A stretch of DNA of 64,000 nucleotides from Aurantiochytrium sp. KH105 (GCA_003116975.1 BGKB01000239.1:30581-94580); one strand, 5' to 3'. Shown: positions 8,944 through 18,764, numbered from the stretch's first letter. Translations and numbers: made by a program. Notes: generated from the sequence alone by a model not told the origin.

Positions 8944-9852
8944 ATGGAGATCATCAGCGTCCAGGAGAAAAGGCTCGAAGACACGCGCGAGGTGCTGCGC
9001 AAGGCGCTCGAGCCGGCGTACGGAGCAAACGATAAGAACCCCGTGGTGCTTCTGGATCGTCTGGCGAGGCTGCAACGGCGGTGCGTCAAAGTTCAGGAAC
9101 GTGTGCAGAAGCTAACCAAGGTCAAGCAGGAGCTTGTCGACGAGCTTTTCACGCAGAACTGGCAAGTGAACGAGGCGGCTCGCAGCGCACAAGTTGGCCA
9201 AGGAAACGCAGTGGCAGATTCGCTTGAGGGTCTGGCCACATCTGGTGAACCCGCAGACGCCCTCGAGGCTGCACGCGACGCGCAGGGTCGAATCAATGAG
9301 CTTCTTGAAGCATCGCAGGCATCATGGAAAGATTACTTTATTACACCCGCTACTCAGGCGGAGCTCAGCGCAAATGTGATCGCCTCGCGAGTCGACCTCG
9401 ATGTTGCAGTCCGCACTGTGCAGGGGGCTGATCTTGACGCAGATTCTCTTCCGGATGCCAAGCAGGCAAGCAAGGAGGGGCGAGAGCATCAGCAGCTTCA
9501 GCAGCAGCAGCAACAACAGCAGCAGCGTGATGAGCCCAAGTCGCCGCTCGAGGTCTCGCCCGAGGCCTTTGCTGCTCTGCCTGACTCAATTCGGGGTCGT
9601 GCTCGGCTTTCGGACGTGCAGCGCACACTGGAGATCATTATTTCTCACGCAGGAAAGGCTTCGTCAAAGCGTTCTGGACGTGGCGGCAAAGGGCGCGCCC
9701 CACGACCCGGCGCAAGTCCTCCAGCCTTGTCGATCAAAGAGCTCGATGCGCTTGGTGCCAAGGTCGTCGGTCACACGGGTGCCTGTGTGTTGCAGTGTCT
9801 ACGAAGTTTGGGACTTGTGGATATTAGCCGGGATGGTGTGCAGCTCAAATGA
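8944..9852 (+). CDS. SKA1: SKA1-like kinetochore protein with SKA2-like N-terminus
   Basis: The protein has 302 residues. Residues 1-75 are helical and contain KNPVVLLDRLARLQRR, which closely resembles the KNPVTLLKEL segment of SKA2. A second helix and a short poly-Gln tract (about 183-195) follow. From about residue 202 the sequence SPEAFAALPDSIRGRARLSD matches the start of the SKA1 microtubule-binding winged-helix domain, where an acidic/aromatic start leads to 'P-x-Y/I-M/R-K/G-x-R-x-(T/S)'. The end (VLQCLRSLGLVDISRDG) fits its last helix and strand. A Gly/Arg-rich insertion interrupts the domain at about 240-255. The SKA complex couples kinetochores to depolymerising microtubules. The family call rests on recalled motif similarity only. 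Its stop codon is 81 bases from that of the convergent CHMP6 gene. Confidence 0.58.
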   Translation: MEIISVQEKRLEDTREVLRKALEPAYGANDKNPVVLLDRLARLQRRCVKVQERVQKLTKVKQELVDELFTQNWQVNEAARSAQVGQGNAVADSLEGLATSGEPADALEAARDAQGRINELLEASQASWKDYFITPATQAELSANVIASRVDLDVAVRTVQGADLDADSLPDAKQASKEGREHQQLQQQQQQQQQRDEPKSPLEVSPEAFAALPDSIRGRARLSDVQRTLEIIISHAGKASSKRSGRGGKGRAPRPGASPPALSIKELDALGAKVVGHTGACVLQCLRSLGLVDISRDGVQLK

Positions 9853-9933
9853 AGATGTGATATGTTTTTGGCTGTATGATAGAAAAATTCACAGGGAGAG
9901 AGAACGAGAGAGAGGCCACGCGCCAGGTAACAT

Positions 9934-10638
9934 TTAAGCGAGGACCGGCTGACGCTCCTCCGAAACAGGCTCCGCGGCACTCTGAGAAGTCTGCTGCTGC
10001 TGCTGCTGCGTGGTCTCTACGTTGACACCGCTTGGATGCACAGGGTCTGAGGGCGCAACGGGCAGCTTGTCGTTGAGCTCGTTTGCATCCGCTTGCTCAA
10101 TAGCATCGAGCTCGGCGAGTACGTCCGCCTCGTCTTCGGGGTTGAGCTGTTCGGAGAGAATGTCGTCGATCTCGCGCTGGCGGTCCATGGCCTCCTGCGT
10201 GTCAGCGACAATATCGTTGACCTCATCTGGATCGAGCTGAAGCTCCTTGAGCGCCTTGTTGCCAGCTTTCATACCCTCGACAATCTCAACCTGGTGCTGC
10301 GCCCACTGCACGTCGTTGACCATTTTCTCGAGATTGAAAAATTGGTCGTTGACCTTTTCGAGCTGCATTTCCCGCATCTTTTTGAGGCGCAGGGCGAGCT
10401 TGGCCTGGTCCTTCTTCTTGGCCTTGAGCATTTCGCGCGCCTTGTCGACGTACACTTGCTTTTCTCGTTCATGCTTCTTGCGGGCCTTGTCGAGACGGTC
10501 CCGCGCCACCTTGAGGTCCAGCAGCGCGCGGTCCTTGACGCTCATCTCGGGCCGCGACGCGCGCTGCGCCCCCGTAGCGCCGCGCTGCTGGCCCGCCGCC
10601 CCCGGGGCGCCATCCTTCTTGCTGAAAAGACCGCCCAT
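9934..10638 (-). CDS. CHMP6: ESCRT-III subunit CHMP6/Vps20
   Basis: The 234-residue protein starts MGGLFSKK, a classic myristoylated ESCRT-III start. The reading frame continues upstream to about 10866, but family length and the Gly2 signal fix this start. A basic helical core follows with KDRALLDLKVARDRLDK, then AKLALRLKKMREMQLEK and EGMKAGNKALKEL. The acidic C-terminal half has DTQEAMDRQREIDDILSEQL, matching the CHMP6 helices that bind the ESCRT-II subunit Vps25 and Vps4. CHMP6/Vps20 links ESCRT-II to Snf7 polymerisation at endosomes. A poly-Gln run near the C-terminus is extra compared with animal proteins. The gene is transcribed toward the SKA1-like gene. Confidence 0.93.
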   Translation of the reverse strand: MGGLFSKKDGAPGAAGQQRGATGAQRASRPEMSVKDRALLDLKVARDRLDKARKKHEREKQVYVDKAREMLKAKKKDQAKLALRLKKMREMQLEKVNDQFFNLEKMVNDVQWAQHQVEIVEGMKAGNKALKELQLDPDEVNDIVADTQEAMDRQREIDDILSEQLNPEDEADVLAELDAIEQADANELNDKLPVAPSDPVHPSGVNVETTQQQQQQTSQSAAEPVSEERQPVLA

Positions 10639-11225
10639 GCTTGCGCGCGGGCTCAGGCTGCCTCGGCGCTCTCGCCGCCGTTCGCTGCCGCTCTGCCTGC
10701 GGCCGTCGACGTCTTTCTTCGTTCGCACGACGGCGAAAAGGGACGTGGCTTCGCTCCTGCTCGCGATTCTATTCTGTTGTTGCACAGATAGGATCGGCAA
10801 GGAATGAGAGAGAAAGAACTCTCGGTGTCGGAAGGCGCTGCAGGCAAATCCATTTTTCCGGCCCACAATGTGGCGGCAAGCGTCTGTTGGGGCTCATGGT
10901 AAAAGTCTTTGAGAAGGACGTGTGCCACGGCAGCTCCAAAATCCAGCGTAGAAAAGATGAGATCTCACCTGCGGCAAGTATATATGTATGTGTTGCTGCC
11001 CTCCAGCAACAAAATGTGTGATTGGCCTGACTTCGACGAGGAGCTATAAATCTCGTCAAAGGTTTTTACAGCAAGTCAAGTCACCTGCGTTGGAAAGATC
11101 GACCCTGTTGCAAGATTTTAAAGCCTAATTTTAGGCTCAGACGTGCTCGCTCTGTTGAGCTGTGCTGTTTTCCAGATCGTGACCTTGAATTTGTGAAAAT
11201 GATGATTTTAATGGGAAAACTAGCG
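10639..11225. other. Intergenic region upstream of CHMP6 and downstream of the sulfatase
   Basis: This 587-base stretch holds the CHMP6 promoter and leader and the 3' end of the sulfatase gene. Short frames in it lack gene-like composition. I see no RNA gene. Confidence 0.5.
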
Positions 11226-12863
11226 TCAAGGATGATCAAATGGGATCTCTCCGAGAAGATTCGTCCAGTCGCGATCAACGTTGTCCCGAAATAGCTGAAG
11301 GAGGGCATTTTTGGCATGTGCATGTGCAGGGTCATCAATACGGTTGACGAGCTCAATTTGGCCGGCAGACGTGTAATGGTACAAGGCTAGTCTACTGGTG
11401 ACCAAGGCATTCTTCTTGTATGGCAAAACCTTACGCTTGCGACTATACACCTTGCGCTTGGGCACATAGACGACGAGTCGGTAGTTCGTGCTTCGAATGG
11501 AGTAACCCATCTTGTTCCGCGTCGAGTAGGCGTCGTATTGCGATATTGCAGCAGCACGAACAGCGCTCGACGGGTCCCGCATGAGAGGGACAAGGGACGT
11601 TCCCGCGCGATCTGTCACCTTGGGTAACTCCAAGGCACAAAGATCGAGTAATGTCGGGAGAATGTCGACAGAGTCGACGGGTGACATGACTTGAGCGCCA
11701 ATGCCAGCGTCCGCGACGTCCTGATTGTCCACTAGCCAGGTAGAGGCAGGCCGCACGCCCAAGGGCACGCGGGTCGCCTGGTCAAAGACTGTCTTCTTGC
11801 CCCAGAGATCGCGGTCACCGAGGTGAAAGCCATGGTCGCCCCACACTACGACGTGGGTGTTTGCAGCAACGTCCATGCTGTCCAGCGCGGTCATGAGTCT
11901 CCCGAACTGCGCGTCGACAAAGGTGACCGCGCCATAATATGCGCGAGTTCGGTTTGCACCAGACACGGAAGCGTAATCCAAGTAAGACTGCAGCTCGTTA
12001 CTCGGGGCTTGGGACCAGCGGACGTGGGTATCGAGCCAATACTCGTCGTCGTAGGAGGGTGGCTCGAAAAGGCTATCGGGCATGTCGAGATATTGTGCGG
12101 TAATGGAATCCGGGCGCACCCAAGGCATGTGGGGCTTGCTGATGCCAACCGCAAGGAAGAAAGGCTCGTCTACATTTGCAAGCTCTTGTAGAGCGCGGAT
12201 GGCGACGGTGATGGCGCAGTAATCCTCATCTTTCGCTTCAAGTTCGTCGGGAAATGAAAAAGAGAGAAAGGTGTGTCGCACGAAGGGATCTTCACCAGAC
12301 CCTGGAAAGAACTCTGTACCGTTGTTGCCGCACATGTCGTCGGTATTGAGCTGAAAATCCTGTTTCCGTATGCCAGCATCCCAAGAGCACTCCTTTATCG
12401 TATTTGCGTCATCGCAAAGGTCGGGGAAAGGATTGGCGCCAATCGTGTCTGAGGATGAAAAGAAGCTGCGTCCATCGAAAACTTTTCCGACGCCTTCGAC
12501 GCGGTACCCTGCTTTTCGAAAGTGGCCAGGGAGTGTGACTAACTTTTTGTTGTACTTGCGAAAGACCGGACGAAAATTATGGACTCGCGTGCGGTCTGGG
12601 CGCTGGCCGGCGAGCATGCTAGCGCGAGAGGGCGCGCACTCCGCACGGCTGCTGTGTGCGTTGGAGAACTGCACGCTTTGCTGAAAGAAGGCGTCAAAGT
12701 TGGGGCTGATAGCCACCTCGTCGTCGTACGCGCCAAGCGTTGGCCTCAGATCGTCCACGATCACGAGCAGCACATTGTATTGCCCCTCTGCCGCGCGAGG
12801 GCCGACGCTCAGCACTCCCAGCGCAAGCGCAAGGGCGAGCACGGGCCTCGTCGCTGTCCTCAT
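11226..12863 (-). CDS. Secreted/lysosomal sulfatase, iduronate-2-sulfatase-like
   Basis: The protein has 545 residues and begins with a signal peptide (about residues 1-27, core LALALALGVLSVG). The active-site signature is CAPSR at residues 76-80, where the Cys is converted to formylglycine, followed by LAGQRPDRT. Metal ligands Asp37-Asp38 lie in VLLVIVDDLRP, and WGDHGFHLGD supplies the second Asp-His pair. The sequence context (P-S-R-A-S-x-L-x-G-x-R-P-D-x-T-R-V, and later TRVPL) is that of iduronate-2-sulfatase among the type I sulfatases. In this organism the natural substrate is more likely a sulfated wall or extracellular polysaccharide than heparan sulfate, which is inference. An endoplasmic-reticulum formylglycine-generating enzyme would be needed. 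Confidence 0.9.
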   Translation of the reverse strand: MRTATRPVLALALALGVLSVGPRAAEGQYNVLLVIVDDLRPTLGAYDDEVAISPNFDAFFQQSVQFSNAHSSRAECAPSRASMLAGQRPDRTRVHNFRPVFRKYNKKLVTLPGHFRKAGYRVEGVGKVFDGRSFFSSSDTIGANPFPDLCDDANTIKECSWDAGIRKQDFQLNTDDMCGNNGTEFFPGSGEDPFVRHTFLSFSFPDELEAKDEDYCAITVAIRALQELANVDEPFFLAVGISKPHMPWVRPDSITAQYLDMPDSLFEPPSYDDEYWLDTHVRWSQAPSNELQSYLDYASVSGANRTRAYYGAVTFVDAQFGRLMTALDSMDVAANTHVVVWGDHGFHLGDRDLWGKKTVFDQATRVPLGVRPASTWLVDNQDVADAGIGAQVMSPVDSVDILPTLLDLCALELPKVTDRAGTSLVPLMRDPSSAVRAAAISQYDAYSTRNKMGYSIRSTNYRLVVYVPKRKVYSRKRKVLPYKKNALVTSRLALYHYTSAGQIELVNRIDDPAHAHAKNALLQLFRDNVDRDWTNLLGEIPFDHP

Positions 12864-13676
12864 TTTCCTCTTGCAGCGTGCCTGCTCGCCGCGTCTCTGC
12901 CCTGCGCGCTTTTTGCTTTGGAGTCGTCAACCGACCAACTTCAAGAGCCGAGCTCAGATCCTCTCGCGCTCACACGCTTGCGCTATGGGACGTCGCTCCA
13001 CGTCCGCGTCGGGCGGACAAGGCCTCGACTCCCCTGGCCGTCCCTCTCCTCGCCTCGTCTCGTCTCCCTCCCCTCGCGGGCGACGGCGACCCGGCTTGCT
13101 TGGCCGGCTCCGCGCCGCGTCGCGTGCACGCGTGCACGCGCCGACTGGACTCGCTCGTGTCTGCCTGTATACATGTTCCCACGGGCCACGACTGTGCCGG
13201 TCACTCGTCTCACTGCAGCGCGACTACCTGTGAGATCTAACGCACAAATGACAGAAGAGACGAGAAGAGACGCCGAGACGAGGCGAGGCGAGACCAGACG
13301 AGACGGGACGAGCTGGAGAAGAGGGCAGAGGAATCGGAGACAGCGCGCGCTGCAGGCGGCTTCCTGGCTGCCAGCGCGTGTCTGTGGCGCGGCCTGGTGC
13401 GGGATGGCCCGGCGCGGCGTGGCATGGCGTGGCTTGCTTGTTCGCTTGCTTTCCAGATTGCGTCCCGGTATTACAGCGACAACATGACGCAAGCGAGGCA
13501 AGAGCAGCAGCAGAAAGCCAACGCAGGTCGCGCGCGGACTCGCGGGCGGGCGGCGGGCGGGCGCGGGAGAAGAGGGGATGCGCGCGCTGCGGCTGGCGCT
13601 AGCGGCGGCGGAAACGGGCAGCGAGGAGGCGGCGGCGGCGGCGCGCGGCGAGGCGGGCGGCGGTTGGAACGCCAAG
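12864..13676. other. Divergent promoter region with purine-rich repeats
   Basis: This region lies between the leftward sulfatase and the rightward ankyrin gene. It contains a degenerate GAGAC/GAGGC repeat at about 13254-13312 and GC-rich low-complexity DNA. Several frames are open here only because of the composition. An alternative in-frame ATG for the ankyrin protein lies at 13578. Confidence 0.45.
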
Positions 13677-14453
13677 ATGGGGGAGCCAACGGGCGCCGCC
13701 AAGGCGGCAGCGCCCGTTGACGTGGACGCCGAGGTGGAGCACGTGCACGGGTGGACGGCGCTGCACGTGGCGTGCGCGGCAAGAAGGCCGGACGCCGTGG
13801 AGGCCTTGTTGGCGCGCGGGGCGAACACGGAAGCAAAGTCGCGACAGTTTGCGCACACGCCGCTGCACGTTGCAGCGTGCGTGGGATCGCAGACCGCCGT
13901 GCAGAACTTGCTCGACGCGGGCGCCGTCATCCAGGCAAGGGATGAAAACGGGTACACGGCGTTGCATTATGCCGCGGTAGAGGGCTATCGCGCCGTCGTG
14001 GAGACACTCCTCGCGGCCATGGAGGCGCGCGGCACCGTAGCTTTGGTGAACGAGCTTGACAAGGACGGATGCTCGGCCCTCACCCTCGCGCAGCGCGCCA
14101 TGAACAGCAAGGTGGCCGAAACGCTTCACAACTTTCTCGCTACGAATCTTGCTCACGATCTTGTCGACCCAGCAGAGATTGCCGAGGTTAATCGCTGGCT
14201 TGCCGATGACGTGGGTCTACCTCAGTACATTCCAGGATTTATATCGGCAGGGTACACGCGTCTTGCGTTTTGGGCCAAATCAGGTCTCACCGAGGCGGAG
14301 TTTCGGGAGATCGGTGTCATGCTTCCGGGCCACCAACGAATCATCGCACGTTTTCTTGCTGACTATGCTACAAGTGGCGATGATGACGATGACGGTAATT
14401 CGTCAGGGAGCGAGAGTGGGTCGGGCTCTGACGCTAGTTCTGAAGCTTCATAG
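13677..14453 (+). CDS. Ankyrin-repeat and SAM-domain protein
   Basis: The protein has 258 residues from the ATG at 13677, which has a strong context (aagATGg). An in-frame ATG at 13578 would add 33 Ala/Gly/Glu-rich residues. At least three ankyrin repeats are visible: HGWTALHVACAARRPDAVE, AHTPLHVAACVGSQTAVQ and NGYTALHYAAVEGYRAVVE, plus a degenerate fourth (KDGCSALTLAQRA). A SAM domain follows (WLADDVGLPQYIPGF, LTEAEFREIGVMLPGHQRII), then an acidic Ser/Gly tail. Such ankyrin-SAM proteins are usually scaffolds or self-assembling adaptors. No partner or substrate can be named from sequence. Confidence 0.85.
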   Translation: MGEPTGAAKAAAPVDVDAEVEHVHGWTALHVACAARRPDAVEALLARGANTEAKSRQFAHTPLHVAACVGSQTAVQNLLDAGAVIQARDENGYTALHYAAVEGYRAVVETLLAAMEARGTVALVNELDKDGCSALTLAQRAMNSKVAETLHNFLATNLAHDLVDPAEIAEVNRWLADDVGLPQYIPGFISAGYTRLAFWAKSGLTEAEFREIGVMLPGHQRIIARFLADYATSGDDDDDGNSSGSESGSGSDASSEAS

Positions 14454-15237
14454 GGATCATCATTTCCTCTGCTTTCGAGGGCTTGAAGATGAAAGTCTCT
14501 TTGTGTACATTTACGAGCATCTGCATGGTCCTCAAAATTATACATGTATAAAAAGAAATGAAGTGGTCAATCACGAAACGAGAAGTCGACCTTGAGAATG
14601 GACATTTTGCGTTTGAGTTATACGACAAGATCTCTCCGTTCTCCTCTATTAGTGCAAGCCAGACATCACTCCCCGAAGAGCAACTTCGTGTCGCTGCCCC
14701 CTTGCTGATGATGCTCCGTGTGCATCGAACGTAGCGGAGAAGGCTCCTGCGTCTCCCTTCGCCTCCTCCACCACTCCAACGCAGTGCGGTGCAATGCAGC
14801 AGACCGCGCACCGACCGACGCACCTCGCGTCTGCGCCCCTGGACTCGGGTCCCTCCCTCCCGGTCGGCCAGGACGGGTCCCTGCTCTAGCGAGTCTACGC
14901 AGTGCTAGCAGTTCCTCGCCGCGGCGGGCAAAGACTTTTCGACAACTTGACGCGGCTCGACGCGGCGCGACGCGACCCGCGCGAGGGACTGCGAGGCGGA
15001 CGCTCGCGCGCGCGCGGCCCCGGAGCGACGCGCAGACGAGCTCGCCTCGGCGCAGCGGCGCGACGCGCGCGGCGACGCGGCCCGAGGCGCAGCGGGGCGC
15101 ATCGAGCGCGCGGGGCGCAGGAGCGAGCGAGGCCGGCTCGAAGACGGCGTTCGCGAGGCGCGCGCAGACCCTGGGCGGCGGGCTCGAAGGCGAGCGTGCG
15201 CGCGCGTGACAGCGCGAGCGGCAGCGAGGGGAAGACC
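14454..15237. other. Intergenic region and GC-rich leader of the BSD gene
   Basis: The first half (14454-14700) is AT-richer and probably holds the 3' end of the ankyrin gene. The second half is extremely GC-rich. A frame stays open from 14902 into the BSD gene, but its Arg/Ala/Gly composition reads as untranslated leader. Confidence 0.5.
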
Positions 15238-16437
15238 ATGTTTTCCGGGCTGCTAAACCAGTACAAGCGCGAGCTCAACGAGTTCGTGGAGACGGTGCGA
15301 GAGGACACGAGCCAGGTGCTGAGCTCGGCCGCGGAAAAGCTGTCGAAACTCAACGTGGACGGAGACGACAGCGATGAGGACAAGGGCGCGCATGCAGCAG
15401 CCGCTTCCCTCAAGCTTGCCCGAATCCCGGACTTTGAGACCTTTTTGGAGGTCGACCTCGAGCATGGCGACCAACTCGCACCCTTTGAGGACTTTGCGTC
15501 CTCGTTCCAGCTCTCGTCGCGGGAGGACCAAATCAAGGCTGCAGGAGATGCGCTGCTTGACCTCTACGACGCCTACGTGCCCGATCGCATGACCCACGAA
15601 AGCTTTTGGATGCGCTACTTTTACTTTCAGCATGTTCAACGCCGTGCGCGTCTCCTTGCAGGCGACATGGGTCAGCAAGACGAGGAACTCTCGTGGGGTG
15701 ACGACGACGAAGAAGAGGACTTGGAGGACGACGATGAAGACGAAGAAGACCAAGATCGCGCAGCAGGAGACAGCAGCAACGCCAAGAGTTCTGCCAACGA
15801 CGTGGACGACGATGCTGCCTCGGCGGACGCACGTGCGGGGCCAACCCGCAGCAGCAGCAAAAAGGATGGCCGTGGCAGCGCGCTGGCCGGTGCCAAGGTG
15901 CGCGCAGCAATGGCGGAGCAGACGGTCGAAGACTTGCGCACGCAGGTGGAGCGTCTCACTGCCCGTGTTGCGGAGCTTGAACGTGAGAATGAAAGTCTCC
16001 GACGGGAACAAGAGCGCGCATCCACAGCAGAGCCCATGGCGACAGAGGCCGCCCCTGCGGTCCCGGCCGAGGACGTTGAAGACCGTGTACAAATGGACGA
16101 GATTGAGCAAATGCAAAAGGAGGACGTGGCAAGCAGCAAGCCCAAGGCTGGCGACGAAGAGGACGACTCGGACCTTGGCGTCTGGGAAGTGGACGACAGC
16201 GTTGTTGACGGTGGCAGCTCGTCCACCACGGAACCACCTGTCTTGAGCGATGACAACGCTGCTGAGAACAAGGACGAAATCCAGGAAGAGGAGCAAGAAG
16301 AGGTGTTCAATGTTGAAGGCGCCGAGACCGCTGCGGAAGACGCATCGAAACAAGAAGACACGCAAGACGGTGCCGAGGAAGAACACGAAGAAGCAGGTGA
16401 CGACGAGGAAGAGGACGGATGGGGCTCGTGGGAGTAG
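15238..16437 (+). CDS. BSD-domain protein, BSDC1-like
   Basis: The protein has 399 residues, with a clean start (accATGt) followed by an amphipathic helix. The BSD domain lies at about residues 60-140: LARIPDFETFLEVD, LYDAYVPDRMTHESFWMRYF and FQHVQRR, with the diagnostic F-W pair before the final helix. A long acidic stretch (about 150-180), a coiled coil (TVEDLRTQVERLTARVAELE, about 225-260) and a second acidic tail follow. The chain ends GWGSWE, like the short Trp/Glu terminus of animal and plant BSDC1-type proteins. Their molecular role is poorly defined; they belong to the SYAP1/BSD group linked to membrane and trafficking functions rather than to TFIIH. Confidence 0.85.
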   Translation: MFSGLLNQYKRELNEFVETVREDTSQVLSSAAEKLSKLNVDGDDSDEDKGAHAAAASLKLARIPDFETFLEVDLEHGDQLAPFEDFASSFQLSSREDQIKAAGDALLDLYDAYVPDRMTHESFWMRYFYFQHVQRRARLLAGDMGQQDEELSWGDDDEEEDLEDDDEDEEDQDRAAGDSSNAKSSANDVDDDAASADARAGPTRSSSKKDGRGSALAGAKVRAAMAEQTVEDLRTQVERLTARVAELERENESLRREQERASTAEPMATEAAPAVPAEDVEDRVQMDEIEQMQKEDVASSKPKAGDEEDDSDLGVWEVDDSVVDGGSSSTTEPPVLSDDNAAENKDEIQEEEQEEVFNVEGAETAAEDASKQEDTQDGAEEEHEEAGDDEEEDGWGSWE

Positions 16438-16589
16438 CACGCTAATGAAGAGTTTTTCAATCCTGGACATCACAATATTCGCCTTTGTTTCACTCTTTCT
16501 TACCTCCAAGAGATACCCGTTCAACGAAAAAAAGCCAAAGTTCATAGTTCAAACTCTCGATTCGTGTCGCGCCACCCGCGGCCAAGCTC

Positions 16590-18764
16590 ATGGCCGACGA
16601 GCGCGCGGCGGCAGAGGCCGTAGCCGCCGACCCAAACCCGCTTGCGCGTCTGCGGCCGGGCGTGGGCGAGAAACTACGCGCAAGTCGCAACATTGCGAGC
16701 ATGGCCCATGCTGTCGAGGAACTCGTGGCCAACGCTCTCGATGCAGAGGCGCGCGCGGTGAGCGTGACGGTGAACCCGCGCGTAGGCTTTATTCGCGTCG
16801 AGGATAATGGCTGCGGAATGACACGCTCGGTGCTCGAACGCGCTGGAGCTGCCTTCTCGACGAGCAAACTCTCGGCAGCTGAGAGCGCTGCACTCTTGCG
16901 CAACGGGGAGGCCCCGACGACTGCGCGAGGTTTTCGTGGCGACGCATTGCATGCGCTCTCGCATTTGGGCGAAGTGGAGATTGTCTCGCGTCCGTGGCGC
17001 GTGGCCGATTTTGAAAAGAATTGCGCCAGAACTGTCTTGACCAAGCGACTTTTGCGCGGCCGTGCCGAGACGGTCCAAGCTTCGGCGGTTCAGGGAGGGT
17101 CTCCAGGTACTCAGGTGACAGTGCACAAGATCTTTGCAGATGTACCCGTACGACGTGCGCGTCTTGAAGCCAACGCAAAAGAAACAGTGACCCAGATTCG
17201 GCGACTTTTGCAGCGTAATGCTCTCGGTTCGCCTCGTTGCGCCTTTACGCTTTGCGAGGGCGACGGGTCGCAGGCATCGCTCGTGTGGAAGTCAGCGGGC
17301 GGGTCGTCGACGCGGGATGTTTTTGGCAAGCTTTATGGCGAGCGCACGGGCAAGGCTCTCTTGGACCGCTCCTTGGCGACACACGACTTTCGCTTGGAAG
17401 CCCTCGTATCACCTGCAGATGCAGACGCCATGCACGCATCTTCCGCTTTGCAATTCATCTTTGTCAATGGAAGGCCGGTACCTCGCGTGCGGCGCATTGA
17501 GGGTCTCATGAATCGTCTCTACCGCTCTCACTTTGAGCGCCTCGACGTGTCGCTGGATGGGCCGTGCTTTCCGGCGTTTGTGCTCTCGATTGAATGCGCG
17601 CCCGGACTGGTCGACGTACTCTGGGAGCCATCCAAAAGTGTTGTCGAGTTTGCGGACTGGCGACGTCTTTTGCGTGATGTGGAAGAGATGATGCATGGCG
17701 TCTTTGATGGCGCGGGTCAGCCATTGAGCAACGAAGGCAACACACAAGACAGCTTTGCTTCGCACGGCACAGCAGTCTCGAGCACGAGCAGCGGGAGCAG
17801 TCGCTTTTTCGCCGCAGTTGCTGCCGCCGTCTTTGGCGATGGCGCTGAGGCATGTCCACCAGATCCTCCGGCATTGACTCGAGACGAACCGACCTGTCGC
17901 AACGCGAACAAGGACAGAAGCGGAGATGGTTCCGCGCCCACTTCTGTATCAGCTACCGACGCCTGGCGTGAGTTTCGCCCAAAGCGACGACGGACTGAAG
18001 AAGCTGCTCCATCGAGAGCTTGCGCTTCGGAAACCTCGAGTGAGGCCTTTGGGCCCAATCGCACCGTCGAAGGAGTCAGTCTGACGCGAGTCGCCCTGGC
18101 CGAGTGCAAAATCATTGCGCAAGTGGGCGCCAAGTTCATTTTTGTGCAGCATGAGAATCAAATTCTCTGCGTGGACCAACATGCTGCGGACGAAAGGGTC
18201 CGTCTCGAGACTTTTGAGGCAAGTCTTGCCGATCGCTTGGGGTCTGCGTATGTGAGCAAGCACATTTTGGAGACTTTTGAGCGCGTGCGTCTGATGCCTG
18301 ACCAGAGCTCGCTTTTGGACGACCTCGGGGATGAGTTGCAGGAGTGGGGATTTTCGTGGCGGGTCGATGAATTTGACACACGGGCGATCATTCTTGAAAG
18401 TGTGCCTGCCGTCTTTGGCGTGCCACTCGGCGTCTCGGCGCTCGTCGAGGTTCTTCGCATGGGCGCAGAGAGCCCGGCGTTGGTAAAAACGCTCTTGCCA
18501 CCTCCCATTCGCAGCGCTGCTGTTGTTCGAGCGTGCCGTGGTGCCATAAAATTTGGCGATGATCTGACGCATGAGCAGTGCGTGGCCCTGGTCCGCAAGC
18601 TGTCGCGATGCAAGTTTCCCTTTCAGTGTGCTCATGGGCGGCCATCGTGCGTGCCGCTTGCGGGTATCGTACGCAAGACAGCCTTGGCCTCGGATGAGAA
18701 TTTTCCAGTCTCTGCTCATGAAAGCAGGCAGGTTAGCCATGAAAGAAGGCATCAAGCAGCATAA
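16590..18764 (+). CDS. MLH3: MutL homologue MLH3 (MutL-gamma subunit)
   Basis: The protein has 724 residues. The N-terminal GHKL ATPase has motif I (EELVANALDAEA, about 43-54), motif II (DNGCGM, 72-77) and motif III as GFRGDAL, where MutL proteins normally have GFRGEAL. The linker (about 380-500) is low complexity. The C-terminal domain carries the metal-binding endonuclease motif DQHAADERVRLE, plus ACRGAIKFGD and FQCAHGRP, the set found in MLH3 and PMS2. The short variable linker and the FQCAHGRPS form favour MLH3 over PMS2. MLH1-MLH3 nicks DNA in meiotic crossover resolution and in some mismatch repair. The length is close to yeast Mlh3 and half that of human MLH3. Confidence 0.88.
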   Translation: MADERAAAEAVAADPNPLARLRPGVGEKLRASRNIASMAHAVEELVANALDAEARAVSVTVNPRVGFIRVEDNGCGMTRSVLERAGAAFSTSKLSAAESAALLRNGEAPTTARGFRGDALHALSHLGEVEIVSRPWRVADFEKNCARTVLTKRLLRGRAETVQASAVQGGSPGTQVTVHKIFADVPVRRARLEANAKETVTQIRRLLQRNALGSPRCAFTLCEGDGSQASLVWKSAGGSSTRDVFGKLYGERTGKALLDRSLATHDFRLEALVSPADADAMHASSALQFIFVNGRPVPRVRRIEGLMNRLYRSHFERLDVSLDGPCFPAFVLSIECAPGLVDVLWEPSKSVVEFADWRRLLRDVEEMMHGVFDGAGQPLSNEGNTQDSFASHGTAVSSTSSGSSRFFAAVAAAVFGDGAEACPPDPPALTRDEPTCRNANKDRSGDGSAPTSVSATDAWREFRPKRRRTEEAAPSRACASETSSEAFGPNRTVEGVSLTRVALAECKIIAQVGAKFIFVQHENQILCVDQHAADERVRLETFEASLADRLGSAYVSKHILETFERVRLMPDQSSLLDDLGDELQEWGFSWRVDEFDTRAIILESVPAVFGVPLGVSALVEVLRMGAESPALVKTLLPPPIRSAAVVRACRGAIKFGDDLTHEQCVALVRKLSRCKFPFQCAHGRPSCVPLAGIVRKTALASDENFPVSAHESRQVSHERRHQAA

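Noticed and set aside
10639-10866. 76-residue N-terminal extension of CHMP6
   Set aside because: Family length and the MGGLF myristoylation start fix the internal ATG at 10638.
15253-16545. 430-codon hydrophobic minus-strand frame opposite the BSD gene
   Set aside because: It is antisense of acidic repeats, which reads as Leu/Val/Phe, and it has no start context.
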